28,972 bases of DNA from Candidatus Bathyarchaeota archaeon. GTDB taxonomy: Archaea; Thermoproteota; Bathyarchaeia; Bathyarchaeales; Bathyarchaeaceae. Position numbers and translations under genes: made by a program. Under the pieces are notes generated by a model, which made no database searches, had not been told where the DNA came from, and was given only the letters and a program-made list of their open reading frames with translations. The stretch spans positions 1 to 28,972 of the forward strand of contig JAOZIC010000003.1 in NCBI GenBank assembly GCA_026014605.1. Direction: 5' to 3'. Positions 1 through 7,716 of the stretch are shown piece by piece (the first letter of the stretch is position 1; each line of letters opens with the position of its first letter).

Positions 1-170
1 AGCCAAGGTTATAGCAAGGTTATGATGTTATTACCACTTTTTTCAGAAAAAAGGTTGATTTCAACATACTTCTGCTATTAGTATTCTAATATGCCCGAGT
101 TTCAGTGACGAAATCTTTTTCTTGCTGAAAAATTTTTAGAAAAAAACTATTTTTCAACAATGTACCTCTA

Positions 171-2681
171 TTAGGAGTCAAATATGCTCAGTTTTTTGGT
201 TAGCTTCTGTTTTATTACAATAGTAGCTATCGCAGTGACGAGGAGAAGTAAGATAATCAACGATGGAAACTCTGGGATTACGAGTTCGTTCATTGTTGGA
301 TAGTTGTCTTGGTTGTTTTCGTTGATAACATAGGGGGTGTCTCCTGTGCCGTCTGCGTTGGTGTCTGCTCCGGTGTAGTCGCTCCAGTAGTTTCCTTTGT
401 TCCCGTTGTCCCAAATGTTGTCTGAATCATCAATGTCTACTTGAACAGAGTTATTGACAAAATTGTTTCCGTAAATTGTGTTTTGCCAACAATTTGTAAC
501 TACAAGTCCTTGTTCATTGAAGGCTATGTGGTTTTCAATGATGCTGTTTAGTCCTGCACCGTACAGAAGTATGCCTGTGTTGCTGTTGTTGGTTACAGTG
601 TTTCCAATCAGACTGTTATGCATATTCTCAAGGGCAACACCGTCACTGTTGTCTGCGACATAGTTGTTGTAAACAATGTTGTTTTCTGATGCCACCAAGT
701 CTAAACCGCGAAAATTATTTGTTATAACGTTTTCAGAAATGGTGTTGTTATCGGATTCTTTGACTGCGACACCTAAATCGTTGTTTGTTAGATTGTTTTT
801 TGTAACTGTGTTATTTGAAGAACGTTCAAGCAAAACAGCAAACTGGATTCCGTGAGAACCTTCAGTGTAAACATCTTCTACCACATTTCCAACAACAGTG
901 CTGTTTGAGCACCCAAAAAAATGAACCCCATAACCAAAGTTTTTGATTTGCAAGTTCTTTACTGTAATGTTGCTTCGGTGTTCAGCGTATACTCCTTTAG
1001 ACGAATCAACTCCACTTCCCTGAAGTGTAAAACCTGCACCGTCAATCACAATATTGTCTTTTTCCACAACAAAAGAACCGAAAACATCAGCAGTGAAAAC
1101 GTAAAGGTTCCCATCTATTTGTAACGTATCTGTTCCTTCAACAGAGCCGTCACTCCTAATGTAAAGTAGGTCATCTGCTTTCACAGGTTTAATTCTTGGA
1201 ATAGAAACAGCAGCAAAACAGACAACAAGCAACACAGCAAACAAAAAGACTTTGGAAAATGGCACATGATTACTTTGTTCAGGTTTTCTTTTTCTCAGGT
1301 TGACGAAGGACGCCACAAGAATACAGGCAGCAACTGAAACAACTACAGCAGCTACGTACAGTGGAGCGTTTTGGTTGGCGTCTATTTGGAAGTTAATAGT
1401 CTTTGATGAAAGCATGTTACCTGCGGTGTCCTTGGCGTAGAACGTTATACTGTGAGAGCCGTCAGATAAACCAGTTAATGTTATTTGTTCAGTTATTTCG
1501 ACCATGTCTTTTTCGTCAAGACTGTAGGCAGTCCAAGTTAAGGTCTCGTTCGAACTAAGAGATAACACAATTTCGTTTGTTTTGTATGTGCAGTTTTGTG
1601 GTGACGTAACTACAAGGGGAGGCGTTATGTCCCGAGTTAAAACACAGAGGTCCATCATGGGGTAATTGTCTGTGAAGTTTGCGTGAACCAAATAAGGCGT
1701 ATCGCCGATGCCGTCTGCGTTAGTGTCTGTGCCGTTGTAGCGGCTCCAGTAGTTACCTTCTGAGTTGTTGTCAAAAACGTTGGAGCTTTCCACATAGCCT
1801 ATGCCCACGTCGTTGGTGTTGTTCACGAAGTTGTTGCGGTAAATAGCGTTGTTCGCTACCACTTGACGGCGGTCTGAACTGCCAAGGGAAACACCAATTG
1901 AACAATTAATCAGGTTATTTTCATAAACAACATTGTTGCAACCATCTGTAATTGCAATTCCATTTGCGTATGGCGTTGTTATATTGTTTCCAAAAACTGT
2001 GTTGTATGAGCCCCCACTTGTTATAACAATTGTACCGTGATTTTTTTCGTTTAGTATGTTATTTTTTGAGATAATATTGTGGCAACTGTACACGAAAACG
2101 CTAGTGAGACAGTTTGTGAAACGGTTTTCGGAAACAGTTGTATACTTTCCGTCTTTAATTGTAACCCCACTAACGATTTCATTTCTAACAACAATATTGT
2201 AATCTGACCCAGAATTAATTTGAACTGACCCAATTATGTTACCAGTAATTTCGTTAGAACTTGAATAATCCAATATCACACTATTAATTGTGTTTTTAGC
2301 TAGGACATTATTTGTAGAAAAGTGAACATAAACGCCGTCTACGCATAGATTAATTACTGTCACGTTTGTTCTTGCTTCCAAAAATAATTCAGTATTACGT
2401 CTGTCTTTGTTTAAAGTAAAACCAGCACCATCAATTACAATATGGTCACATTCAATCGTCAAAGTGTGATTAAGAAGGTCACCAGTGAAAACGTAAATAT
2501 TCCCTTCGCGCCGAATCGGAACATCAGAAGGTTCAATACTTCCGTCAGGTTGTATGCAAATATCCACAGTTGGAAGCGGCGGAGGAATAAAATTGGCTAA
2601 CGCCGAGGGCGCAAACTGGAACCCAGTAAAAACAAAAAGAAGAATGAACAACAAAATAACCGTTGATACACGTTTCTTCAA
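171..2681 (-). CDS. NosD-like surface protein, fusion of two right-handed beta-helix proteins
   Basis: Predicted exported, membrane-anchored protein of 836 residues made of two complete units. Unit 1 has a signal peptide (about 1-29), NosD/PbH1-type beta-helix repeats rich in N-x-I/V-x-x-N (about 60-350), an Ig-like domain (about 355-437) and a membrane helix (about 440-463) followed by RKRKPE. Unit 2 starts near residue 473 with a second hydrophobic segment ending VKA, then another beta-helix (about 505-790), then IPEFPS at 802-807, a membrane helix and a basic tail. Unit 1 closely resembles the protein encoded at 2714-4144, and unit 2 resembles the one at 7717-8811. The start is a TTG behind a GGGGGG tract; the upstream gene has an ATG in the homologous position. 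The gap to that gene is only 32 bases, so the two are probably cotranscribed. NosD here is a fold label: copper binding is not implied. Confidence 0.85.
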   Translation of the reverse strand: MKKRVSTVILLFILLFVFTGFQFAPSALANFIPPPLPTVDICIQPDGSIEPSDVPIRREGNIYVFTGDLLNHTLTIECDHIVIDGAGFTLNKDRRNTELFLEARTNVTVINLCVDGVYVHFSTNNVLAKNTINSVILDYSSSNEITGNIIGSVQINSGSDYNIVVRNEIVSGVTIKDGKYTTVSENRFTNCLTSVFVYSCHNIISKNNILNEKNHGTIVITSGGSYNTVFGNNITTPYANGIAITDGCNNVVYENNLINCSIGVSLGSSDRRQVVANNAIYRNNFVNNTNDVGIGYVESSNVFDNNSEGNYWSRYNGTDTNADGIGDTPYLVHANFTDNYPMMDLCVLTRDITPPLVVTSPQNCTYKTNEIVLSLSSNETLTWTAYSLDEKDMVEITEQITLTGLSDGSHSITFYAKDTAGNMLSSKTINFQIDANQNAPLYVAAVVVSVAACILVASFVNLRKRKPEQSNHVPFSKVFLFAVLLVVCFAAVSIPRIKPVKADDLLYIRSDGSVEGTDTLQIDGNLYVFTADVFGSFVVEKDNIVIDGAGFTLQGSGVDSSKGVYAEHRSNITVKNLQIKNFGYGVHFFGCSNSTVVGNVVEDVYTEGSHGIQFAVLLERSSNNTVTKNNLTNNDLGVAVKESDNNTISENVITNNFRGLDLVASENNIVYNNYVADNSDGVALENMHNSLIGNTVTNNSNTGILLYGAGLNSIIENHIAFNEQGLVVTNCWQNTIYGNNFVNNSVQVDIDDSDNIWDNGNKGNYWSDYTGADTNADGTGDTPYVINENNQDNYPTMNELVIPEFPSLIILLLLVTAIATIVIKQKLTKKLSIFDS

Positions 2682-2713
2682 GGAAGACCCCCCTCAATTC
2701 ATTTCATACAATA

Positions 2714-4144
2714 CTACATTTCAGGTTTTGTTTTTCTTAGGCTTATGAAGACCCCCACAAGAACACAGGCAGCAACTGCAACAACTACAGCAGCCGCGTA
2801 CAATGGAACATTTTGGTTGGCGTCTATTTGGAAGCTAACAGTCTTAGATGACAGCATGTTGCCTGCGGTGTCCTTGGCGTAGACGGTTATGTTGTGGACA
2901 CCGTCAGATAAACCGGACAAGGTTTTTTGCACATCGAACTCTTTCATGTTTTTTGTGTCAAGGCGGTAGGCAGTCCAAGTTAAGGTTTTGTTTGAACTGA
3001 AAGTTAACGTGACTTCGTTTGTTGTGTAGGTGCAGTTTTCTGGAGACACAACTACAACAGAAGCGGTTATGTCTGAGCCCAAAACAAAAGGGTACATCAG
3101 GGGATAGGGGTCGGTAAAGTTTGCATGCATAACGTAAGGTGTGTCGCCTATGCAGTTGCCGTTAGTGTCGATGCCGTTGTAGCTGCTCCAGTAGTTGCCT
3201 TGGAAGCTGTTGTCAAAAACGTTGGAGCTTGCATTATAGACCATGTGTAGGTTTTGGGTGTTGTTCACAAAGTTGTTGTTGTAAAAACGGTTGTCTGCAA
3301 CTGTTTGGCTGGAGCCTGAAGACCCAAAAGAAATGCCTATTGGAAAGTTTGTGACAAGATTTTCATAGAAAACATTGTGGCAACCTTTGACAAGTTTGAT
3401 TCCACTTTGAGACCTGCCTGTAATGTTGTTCCCAAAAACAATGTTGTATGAACCAACTTGGGTTATGGTTATGCTGCCACCGCCGCTAACGCCGTTTTCT
3501 ATGCTGTTTTTTGAGACAAGGTTGTGACAATCATGCAGGGCAATGCTGGTAACGCAGTTTGTGAAATTGTTTTCAGACACTGTAGTGTAGTTGCTGTCTA
3601 TGGTTTTAACGCCAGTTGGACAAGTAATGGTGTTTCTAACAACAACATTGTGCAATGACCCAGAAGCCACGTCTACACCTGCAAAGTCTGTTCCCATTGA
3701 GATTGTGTTACCAACAATTTGATTATAGCACGAAGAACGCAACATCACAGTTCTAAAAGCGCAGTTGGAGATAGTAACGTTGGAAGATGAATTAACATAA
3801 ACTCCGCTCATGTTCAGGTTTTTGATGGTTACATTCTTTTGACCAGTTACCCGCAAATCGTTAAGAACATAAGCATTTTTTAAGGCAAAACCAGCCCCAT
3901 CGACAACTACGTTATCGCATTCAACGAAAAGAACATGCCTAACAAGGTCACCAGTAAAAACGTACACGTTACCGTCTTTTTGAATAGGCACATACGAAGG
4001 CATAACGCTTCCATCAGCCCTAATGTAAACGTCTACAGTTGGAGGTGCAGGAAAATAATTAGCAAACGCCAAATCAAACTGGGAACTGTAACAAACCGCG
4101 GTTAATACGAGAACCAAAACAAGGGTCGATGCGTTTTTCTTCAT
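2714..4144 (-). CDS. NosD-like beta-helix surface protein with Ig-like domain and C-terminal membrane anchor
   Basis: Predicted surface protein of 476 residues. It has an N-terminal signal peptide (about 1-28, ending FA), then a proline-rich stretch and an opening motif (ADGSVMPS, VFTGDL, VVDGAGFAL) shared with the other NosD-like proteins here. PbH1/NosD beta-helix repeats follow to about residue 350, including the NYWSSYNGIDTNG turn. Next come an Ig-like segment (about 355-440, with DTAGN and a WTAY motif) and one membrane helix with a basic tail. It lacks the IPEF motif found in the other architecture. It is the first gene of a two-gene minus-strand unit and a paralogue of the N-terminal half of its downstream neighbour, which points to tandem duplication. 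Ligand and role are unknown; adhesion or an S-layer-like function is inference. Confidence 0.85.
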   Translation of the reverse strand: MKKNASTLVLVLVLTAVCYSSQFDLAFANYFPAPPTVDVYIRADGSVMPSYVPIQKDGNVYVFTGDLVRHVLFVECDNVVVDGAGFALKNAYVLNDLRVTGQKNVTIKNLNMSGVYVNSSSNVTISNCAFRTVMLRSSCYNQIVGNTISMGTDFAGVDVASGSLHNVVVRNTITCPTGVKTIDSNYTTVSENNFTNCVTSIALHDCHNLVSKNSIENGVSGGGSITITQVGSYNIVFGNNITGRSQSGIKLVKGCHNVFYENLVTNFPIGISFGSSGSSQTVADNRFYNNNFVNNTQNLHMVYNASSNVFDNSFQGNYWSSYNGIDTNGNCIGDTPYVMHANFTDPYPLMYPFVLGSDITASVVVVSPENCTYTTNEVTLTFSSNKTLTWTAYRLDTKNMKEFDVQKTLSGLSDGVHNITVYAKDTAGNMLSSKTVSFQIDANQNVPLYAAAVVVAVAACVLVGVFISLRKTKPEM

Positions 4145-4200
4145 AGTGAAGACCTAACACTTTATGCTGTGCAGAATAACGCATAAAACAGTTTTTGTAA

Positions 4201-4248
4201 AGGTTTCTTGACCAACAACTGATACATTTTAGTCAAAGTTTCTTGACA
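4201..4248. promoter_or_regulatory. Inverted-repeat motif related to the NosD intergenic repeats
   Basis: Position 4231-4248 reads AGTCAAAGTTTCTTGACA, with perfect arms GTCAA/TTGAC around a six-base centre. A degenerate copy, GGTTTCTTGACC, lies at 4202-4213. The same core, GTCAAAGTTTCTTGA, occurs upstream of two other NosD-like genes at 8855 and 10751. Here it lies in the divergent region between the 476-residue NosD-like gene (minus) and the DUF5615 gene (plus). That makes it a candidate operator, but the function is inferred from recurrence alone. Confidence 0.45.
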
Positions 4249-4362
4249 AAACAAACACGCAATAGCTATACGCAAAACGTTGTTGTTACTATGGTTTGAT
4301 GGGTATCTATAAATCATGAGTCTCCAAATATGTTGTCAACAGAACTGTGATGAGGTGGTTTG

Positions 4363-4647
4363 TTGAAGCTTCTGCTTGACGAAATGTTTGCGGGTTTGAA
4401 AGAATATTTTGAGATTTTAGGCTGGGAAGTAGTAACTGCTCAAGAGGCGGGTTTGCGTGGAGTAAAAGACCGCGCAGTTGTAGAATACGCAATAAAAAAC
4501 AATTTACTACTGGTAACCGAAGACCAAAAACCTGCAGAACTTGCAGAACTTAAAGGCGCTAAACATATTCTGATTTCTAGTGCATTGATTGCCAAAATTG
4601 CAGATGAACAGATAAAAGAAAAGTACCCCGACGTAACTCAGCAGTAA
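4363..4647 (+). CDS. DUF5615-type PIN-like domain protein
   Basis: Small protein of 94 residues resembling the DUF5615/Mut7-C group of PIN-like domains. It opens KLLLDEM with an early acidic residue, then has GWEVVTAQEAGLRGVKD, the core VEYAIKNNLLLVTED, and a hydrophobic strand in AKHILIS. Members are thought to be RNases, and some are toxins paired with a DUF433 antitoxin; no such partner is adjacent here. Two in-frame TTG codons compete at 4360 and 4363. GAGGTG at 4352-4357 gives better spacing to the second, which I chose. The gene lies 56 bases upstream of the XTP diphosphatase gene on the same strand and may be cotranscribed with it. A housekeeping RNase is as likely as a toxin. Confidence 0.7.
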   Translation: MKLLLDEMFAGLKEYFEILGWEVVTAQEAGLRGVKDRAVVEYAIKNNLLLVTEDQKPAELAELKGAKHILISSALIAKIADEQIKEKYPDVTQQ

Positions 4648-4703
4648 AGCATTAATCGTAAATCAACAAACATTGCAACCGCCCTCAAAGGTGTAGAACT
4701 ATT

Positions 4704-5318
4704 ATGGAAACAAAAACCAAGGTTTCCAAAGATTTTCCAAAAGGCAAAGTCGCGTACTTTGTAACAACTAATATTCACAAGTTTTTGGAAGCACACAACG
4801 TTCTGTCAGAATACAAAATAGCCACAGCCAAACTCAAAGTAGAAGCAACCGAAATACAGGACGACAGCCTAGAAAACATCGCCAAATTCAGCGCCCACGA
4901 CGCAGTCAAAAACAGCGGGTTACCCATTTTTGTTGGCGATGCGGGACTGTTTGTTGAGGCTTTGAACGGTTTTCCGGGTCCTTACTCCGCGTTTGTTTAC
5001 AGAACTGTTGGTCCGCAGGGAATACTGGATTTGATGCAGAACAAAACCAACCGAAACGCGTATTTTCAAACTGTAATCGCTTACTGTGAGCCCAACGGGG
5101 AGCCAAAGACCTTCTGCGGAAAGGTAGAGGGCACAATTTGCATGGAGCAGAAGGGTGATTTGGGTTTTGGGTATGACCCGATTTTTGTGCCTAACCGTGG
5201 TGATGGCAGAACCTTTGCCCAGATGTCTACGGATGAGAAAAATGTGTATTCTCACCGTGCTGAGGCTCTTCGTAAGTTTGCTGAATGGTATTCGGGTGTT
5301 GGCAAACGAATATTTTAA
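4704..5318 (+). CDS. rdgB: XTP/dITP diphosphatase (HAM1/RdgB family)
   Basis: House-cleaning enzyme that hydrolyses non-canonical purine nucleotides (XTP, ITP, dITP) to the monophosphate and pyrophosphate, keeping them out of nucleic acids. Family signatures are all present: the N-terminal TTNIHKF loop, VGDAGLFVEALNGFPGPYS, GFGYDPIF, and SHRAEALRKF near the C-terminus. At 204 residues it is slightly longer than usual because of about 15 extra residues before the first strand. AAAGGTG sits about eight bases before the ATG, supporting this start. It precedes the S15 gene by 50 bases. HAM1-S15 neighbourhoods are common in archaea, so joint transcription with the information-processing genes is likely. 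Confidence 0.93.
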   Translation: METKTKVSKDFPKGKVAYFVTTNIHKFLEAHNVLSEYKIATAKLKVEATEIQDDSLENIAKFSAHDAVKNSGLPIFVGDAGLFVEALNGFPGPYSAFVYRTVGPQGILDLMQNKTNRNAYFQTVIAYCEPNGEPKTFCGKVEGTICMEQKGDLGFGYDPIFVPNRGDGRTFAQMSTDEKNVYSHRAEALRKFAEWYSGVGKRIF

Positions 5319-5320
5319 AT
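5311..5320 (+). promoter_or_regulatory. Probable TATA box for the S15 gene
   Basis: TATTTTAAAT overlaps the stop of the XTP diphosphatase gene. Archaeal transcription normally starts about 25 bases beyond the box, which predicts a start near 5340 and a leader of roughly 27 bases before the S15 ATG. Confidence 0.4.
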
Positions 5321-5327
5321 ACCCGCA

Positions 5328-5357
5328 TTCCCTCCGCCTGTAGGGAAGCTTTCGGAG
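5328..5357 (+). promoter_or_regulatory. Overlapping inverted repeats just upstream of the S15 start
   Basis: TTCCCT (5328-5333) can pair with AGGGAA (5342-5347). CTCCG (5332-5336) can pair with CGGAG (5353-5357), which contains the likely ribosome binding site GGAG. The two helices share bases 5332-5333, so they exclude each other. If the local promoter starts near 5340, only read-through transcripts from the upstream gene would carry both arms. Confidence 0.35.
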
Positions 5358-5368
5358 AATAAAGAAAC

Positions 5369-5809
5369 ATGCCGAAACAAGAAAAGGGAATATCTCATCA
5401 AACTCGTCCAGTTACTAAGCGACCACCAGCATGGTGTAGATACACAGCAGAAGAAGTGGAAGCCCTAATCATGAAACTGTCAAAAGAGGGATATCCCCCA
5501 AGTATGATTGGAATAATTCTTCGTGATCAACATGGTATTCCGTTGACCACACCTGTCACTGGAAAATCTGTAACCGCAGTTCTTAAAGAACGAGGAGTAG
5601 TCTCCTCTTACCCAGAAGACCTAGAAAACCTGCTAAGAAAAGCAGCACGCCTACACGTTCACCAAGACAAAAACAAAGCAGACCTACACAACAAACGCGC
5701 ACTGCAGATGGTAGAAGCAAAAATCTACAAACTCTCAAGGTACTACAAACGCGAAGGCGTACTTCCAAAAGACTGGAAATACTCACCAAAAGCGATTTCG
5801 CTATTCTAA
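5369..5809 (+). CDS. rps15: 30S ribosomal protein S15 (uS15), archaeal type
   Basis: Small-subunit ribosomal protein that binds the central domain of 16S rRNA. The 146-residue length is typical of the archaeal/eukaryotic form (S13e/uS15), which has an N-terminal extension that bacterial S15 lacks. Visible signatures are the N-terminal RPPAWCRYTAEEVEALI, then GYPPSMIGIILRDQHGIP, then the S15 helical core with LLRKAARLHVH and KLSRYYKREGVLPKDWKY. GGAG lies 11 bases before the ATG. The gene follows the XTP diphosphatase and is followed by a T-rich stretch and the RecJ-like gene, a conserved archaeal order. Confidence 0.97.
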   Translation: MPKQEKGISHQTRPVTKRPPAWCRYTAEEVEALIMKLSKEGYPPSMIGIILRDQHGIPLTTPVTGKSVTAVLKERGVVSSYPEDLENLLRKAARLHVHQDKNKADLHNKRALQMVEAKIYKLSRYYKREGVLPKDWKYSPKAISLF

Positions 5810-5836
5810 GTTTTTTACCTCTTTTTTCTTTTCTTT
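5810..5836 (+). terminator. T-rich tract after the S15 gene
   Basis: Directly after the S15 stop codon come a run of six T, then TTTTTTCTTTTCTTT, with no strong hairpin. Archaeal RNA polymerase terminates at oligo-T tracts, so this probably ends the S15 transcript. Confidence 0.5.
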
Positions 5837-5968
5837 ACTGTCCGATTACTGTAAACTAGAAAGTTTTAATATACGCTTTTTCGTCTGACCTTAGTCTAGA
5901 CTGCACTTTCTTCAGTGCCGCAAAAAGTGCTGTTGATTTGCATTATTTAAAATGAAACGTGAAAACCA

Positions 5969-7423
5969 ATGTCTGTAACCAAAAACCAGCTTGTGGGTCT
6001 AACAAAAGATGCACAAAAAGCAGCGCAAGTTATTCGTGAGCACATCAACAAAGGCAACGTTATCCACGTTTCTACCCACGTAGACGCCGACGGCATATCC
6101 GCAGGAGGCATAATGGGAACTGCTCTTTTGCGTGCGGGAGCAAAGTTTCGTTTACGGCTTGAACGTTGGATGGACGAAAAAGTAGCAGACAGAATCGCCG
6201 AAGAAAACGCTGCTTTAACCATTTTTACAGACATGGGAAGCGGTTACCTTGACATACTGGGTGAACGCCTGAAAAGTGACGTAGTAATCTTGGACCACCA
6301 CCAACCCGTAACCGACCAAGTTCCCTCAAACTTTGTCCAAGTTAACCCACACATCCACGGAATCGACGGAACCCGCGAAATTAGCGGCTCGGGAGTTTCA
6401 TATTTTGCGGCAAAAGCGTTAAACGAAAATAACATCGACTTGGCGTGTCTGGCTATTGTGGGTGCATTGGGTGATTTGCAGGACAAAAACAAGGAACGTA
6501 AACTGGGCGGCGCAAACAAACCAATCGTAGAAGACGCCGTCAAATCAGGGGGATTAAAGGTGGAAACTGACCTGCTGTTTTTTGGGCGCGAAACACGTCC
6601 AATTCATCAGGCTTTGGCACGCACAACAAACCCGTTTATCCCAGAAATAAGCGGAGAAGAAGACAAAAGCCTAGCATTTCTGGTAAATCTGGGCATCAAA
6701 CCAAAAGACGGTGACAAATGGCGAGCCCTACGCGACCTGTCAGGTGACGAAAAAAAGAAGCTATTGTCCGCGATTGCTGACCACCTAGTTTCTAAGGGCA
6801 TGGCTGGTGATGTTGCGTTTGATTTGGTTGGCGAAGTCTACACCCTAACCAAGGAAGAGCCTTGGACGCCTCTTCGCAGCGCCAGAGAGTTCTCTGTTTT
6901 ATTAAACGCCACTGGACGTATGGATAAAGCAGGTTTAGGCGCCGCAATTTGCATGGGTGACCGCAAGAAATGTCTTGAACAAGCAACCAATGTGATTTCG
7001 GATTATCGGCGCACGATTACAAAGTATCTTCGCTGGATCACAGAAAAACCTGGACGACTAGAGGAACTGGAAAACATCTACGTTGTCAGGGGCGACGGCT
7101 TTATCGACGAGAAGGTTCTCAGCCCAGTTTGCACGATTTTGTCAACAACTCTCACACAGTTAGGAAAACCAATCATTGCATACGCCACGATTTCGGGTGA
7201 AGACCAAGTCAAAATTTCGTCCAGAGGCTCAGAGCCGCTGATTCAGAAGGGCTTGAACTTGGGTGACATCATGTTGTTTGCGTCTGAGAAACATTCTGGC
7301 AGGGGAGGGGGACACGATGTTGCTGCTGGGGCACAGATACCGATTAAAGAAGTGGATTCATTCATTAAGCTAGTTGACGGACTGGTTAAACGGCAGTTGG
7401 AGGGTGAAAAGATTGGAAGCTGA
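5969..7423 (+). CDS. RecJ-like DHH-family single-strand exonuclease/phosphoesterase
   Basis: Archaeal RecJ-like protein of the DHH/DHHA1 superfamily. Relatives include the GINS-associated nuclease GAN and other archaeal RecJ-like exonucleases. The metal motifs are intact: HVDADG at 37-42 (Asp39, Asp41), TDMGSG around Asp88, DHH at 109-111, VGALGD, and the DHHA1 GGGHD at 446-450. The 484-residue length is normal. The substrate (DNA or RNA) cannot be settled from sequence. The ATG follows GTGA at a short distance. The stop overlaps the pcc1 start region, indicating translational coupling. S15, RecJ-like and Pcc1 genes in this order are a recurrent archaeal arrangement. Confidence 0.92.
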   Translation: MSVTKNQLVGLTKDAQKAAQVIREHINKGNVIHVSTHVDADGISAGGIMGTALLRAGAKFRLRLERWMDEKVADRIAEENAALTIFTDMGSGYLDILGERLKSDVVILDHHQPVTDQVPSNFVQVNPHIHGIDGTREISGSGVSYFAAKALNENNIDLACLAIVGALGDLQDKNKERKLGGANKPIVEDAVKSGGLKVETDLLFFGRETRPIHQALARTTNPFIPEISGEEDKSLAFLVNLGIKPKDGDKWRALRDLSGDEKKKLLSAIADHLVSKGMAGDVAFDLVGEVYTLTKEEPWTPLRSAREFSVLLNATGRMDKAGLGAAICMGDRKKCLEQATNVISDYRRTITKYLRWITEKPGRLEELENIYVVRGDGFIDEKVLSPVCTILSTTLTQLGKPIIAYATISGEDQVKISSRGSEPLIQKGLNLGDIMLFASEKHSGRGGGHDVAAGAQIPIKEVDSFIKLVDGLVKRQLEGEKIGS

Positions 7424-7655
7424 GATACGTCTATGTTACAACAGCGAAAAAGAGGCACAAGCAGTTACAGAAGCAGTTTCACCCGATAACGTTGAAGTCC
7501 CCGAGGGACTAGTTGTAGAAACAAAACAAAACGGCAGCGAAGTCTACACCGTAGTGGTTTGTGACAAAAAGTTGGGCACGTTGATTGCTACTTTGGACGA
7601 TTTGTTGGCGTGTGTTTCGGTTGCAGAGAAAAGTTTCACCGTGGCTCAAACATAA
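7413..7655 (+). CDS. pcc1: KEOPS complex subunit Pcc1
   Basis: Small dimerising subunit of KEOPS, the complex that makes t6A37 on ANN-decoding tRNAs; Pcc1 contacts Kae1. The 80-residue product has the family layout: EAEIRLCYNSEKEA, then AVSPDN, then PEGLVVET, a central strand VYTVVVC, and the C-terminal helix LGTLIATLDDLLACVSVAEK. I chose the TTG at 7413 because GGAGGGTGA (7399-7407) lies at good spacing and the protein then begins MEAEIRL as in homologues. A GTG at 7404 lies inside the ribosome binding site. The start lies within the end of the RecJ-like gene. Kae1 and Bud32 are encoded 9 kb away on the other strand; no Cgi121 gene was found in the window. Confidence 0.85.
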   Translation: MEAEIRLCYNSEKEAQAVTEAVSPDNVEVPEGLVVETKQNGSEVYTVVVCDKKLGTLIATLDDLLACVSVAEKSFTVAQT

Positions 7656-7716
7656 AGTCCAGTGTTTTTGGAAAAAATTTTAATGCTTCCTGTTTTAAGG
7701 GTAGTTTGATTGCAAA

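Noticed and set aside
4..23. Direct repeat CAAGGTTAT (4-12 and 15-23) at the window edge
   Set aside because: Only two short copies, at a truncated edge; no array or attachment site can be supported.
54..65. Inverted repeat GTTGA-TT-TCAAC downstream of the fusion gene
   Set aside because: Short and not followed by a T tract on the minus strand at suitable spacing; could be chance in AT-rich DNA.
5952..5978. Eight-codon open frame (MKRENQCL) overlapping the RecJ-like start, possible uORF
   Set aside because: Very short, with no ribosome binding site; a frame of this size is expected by chance, and it sits where the leader is probably short.
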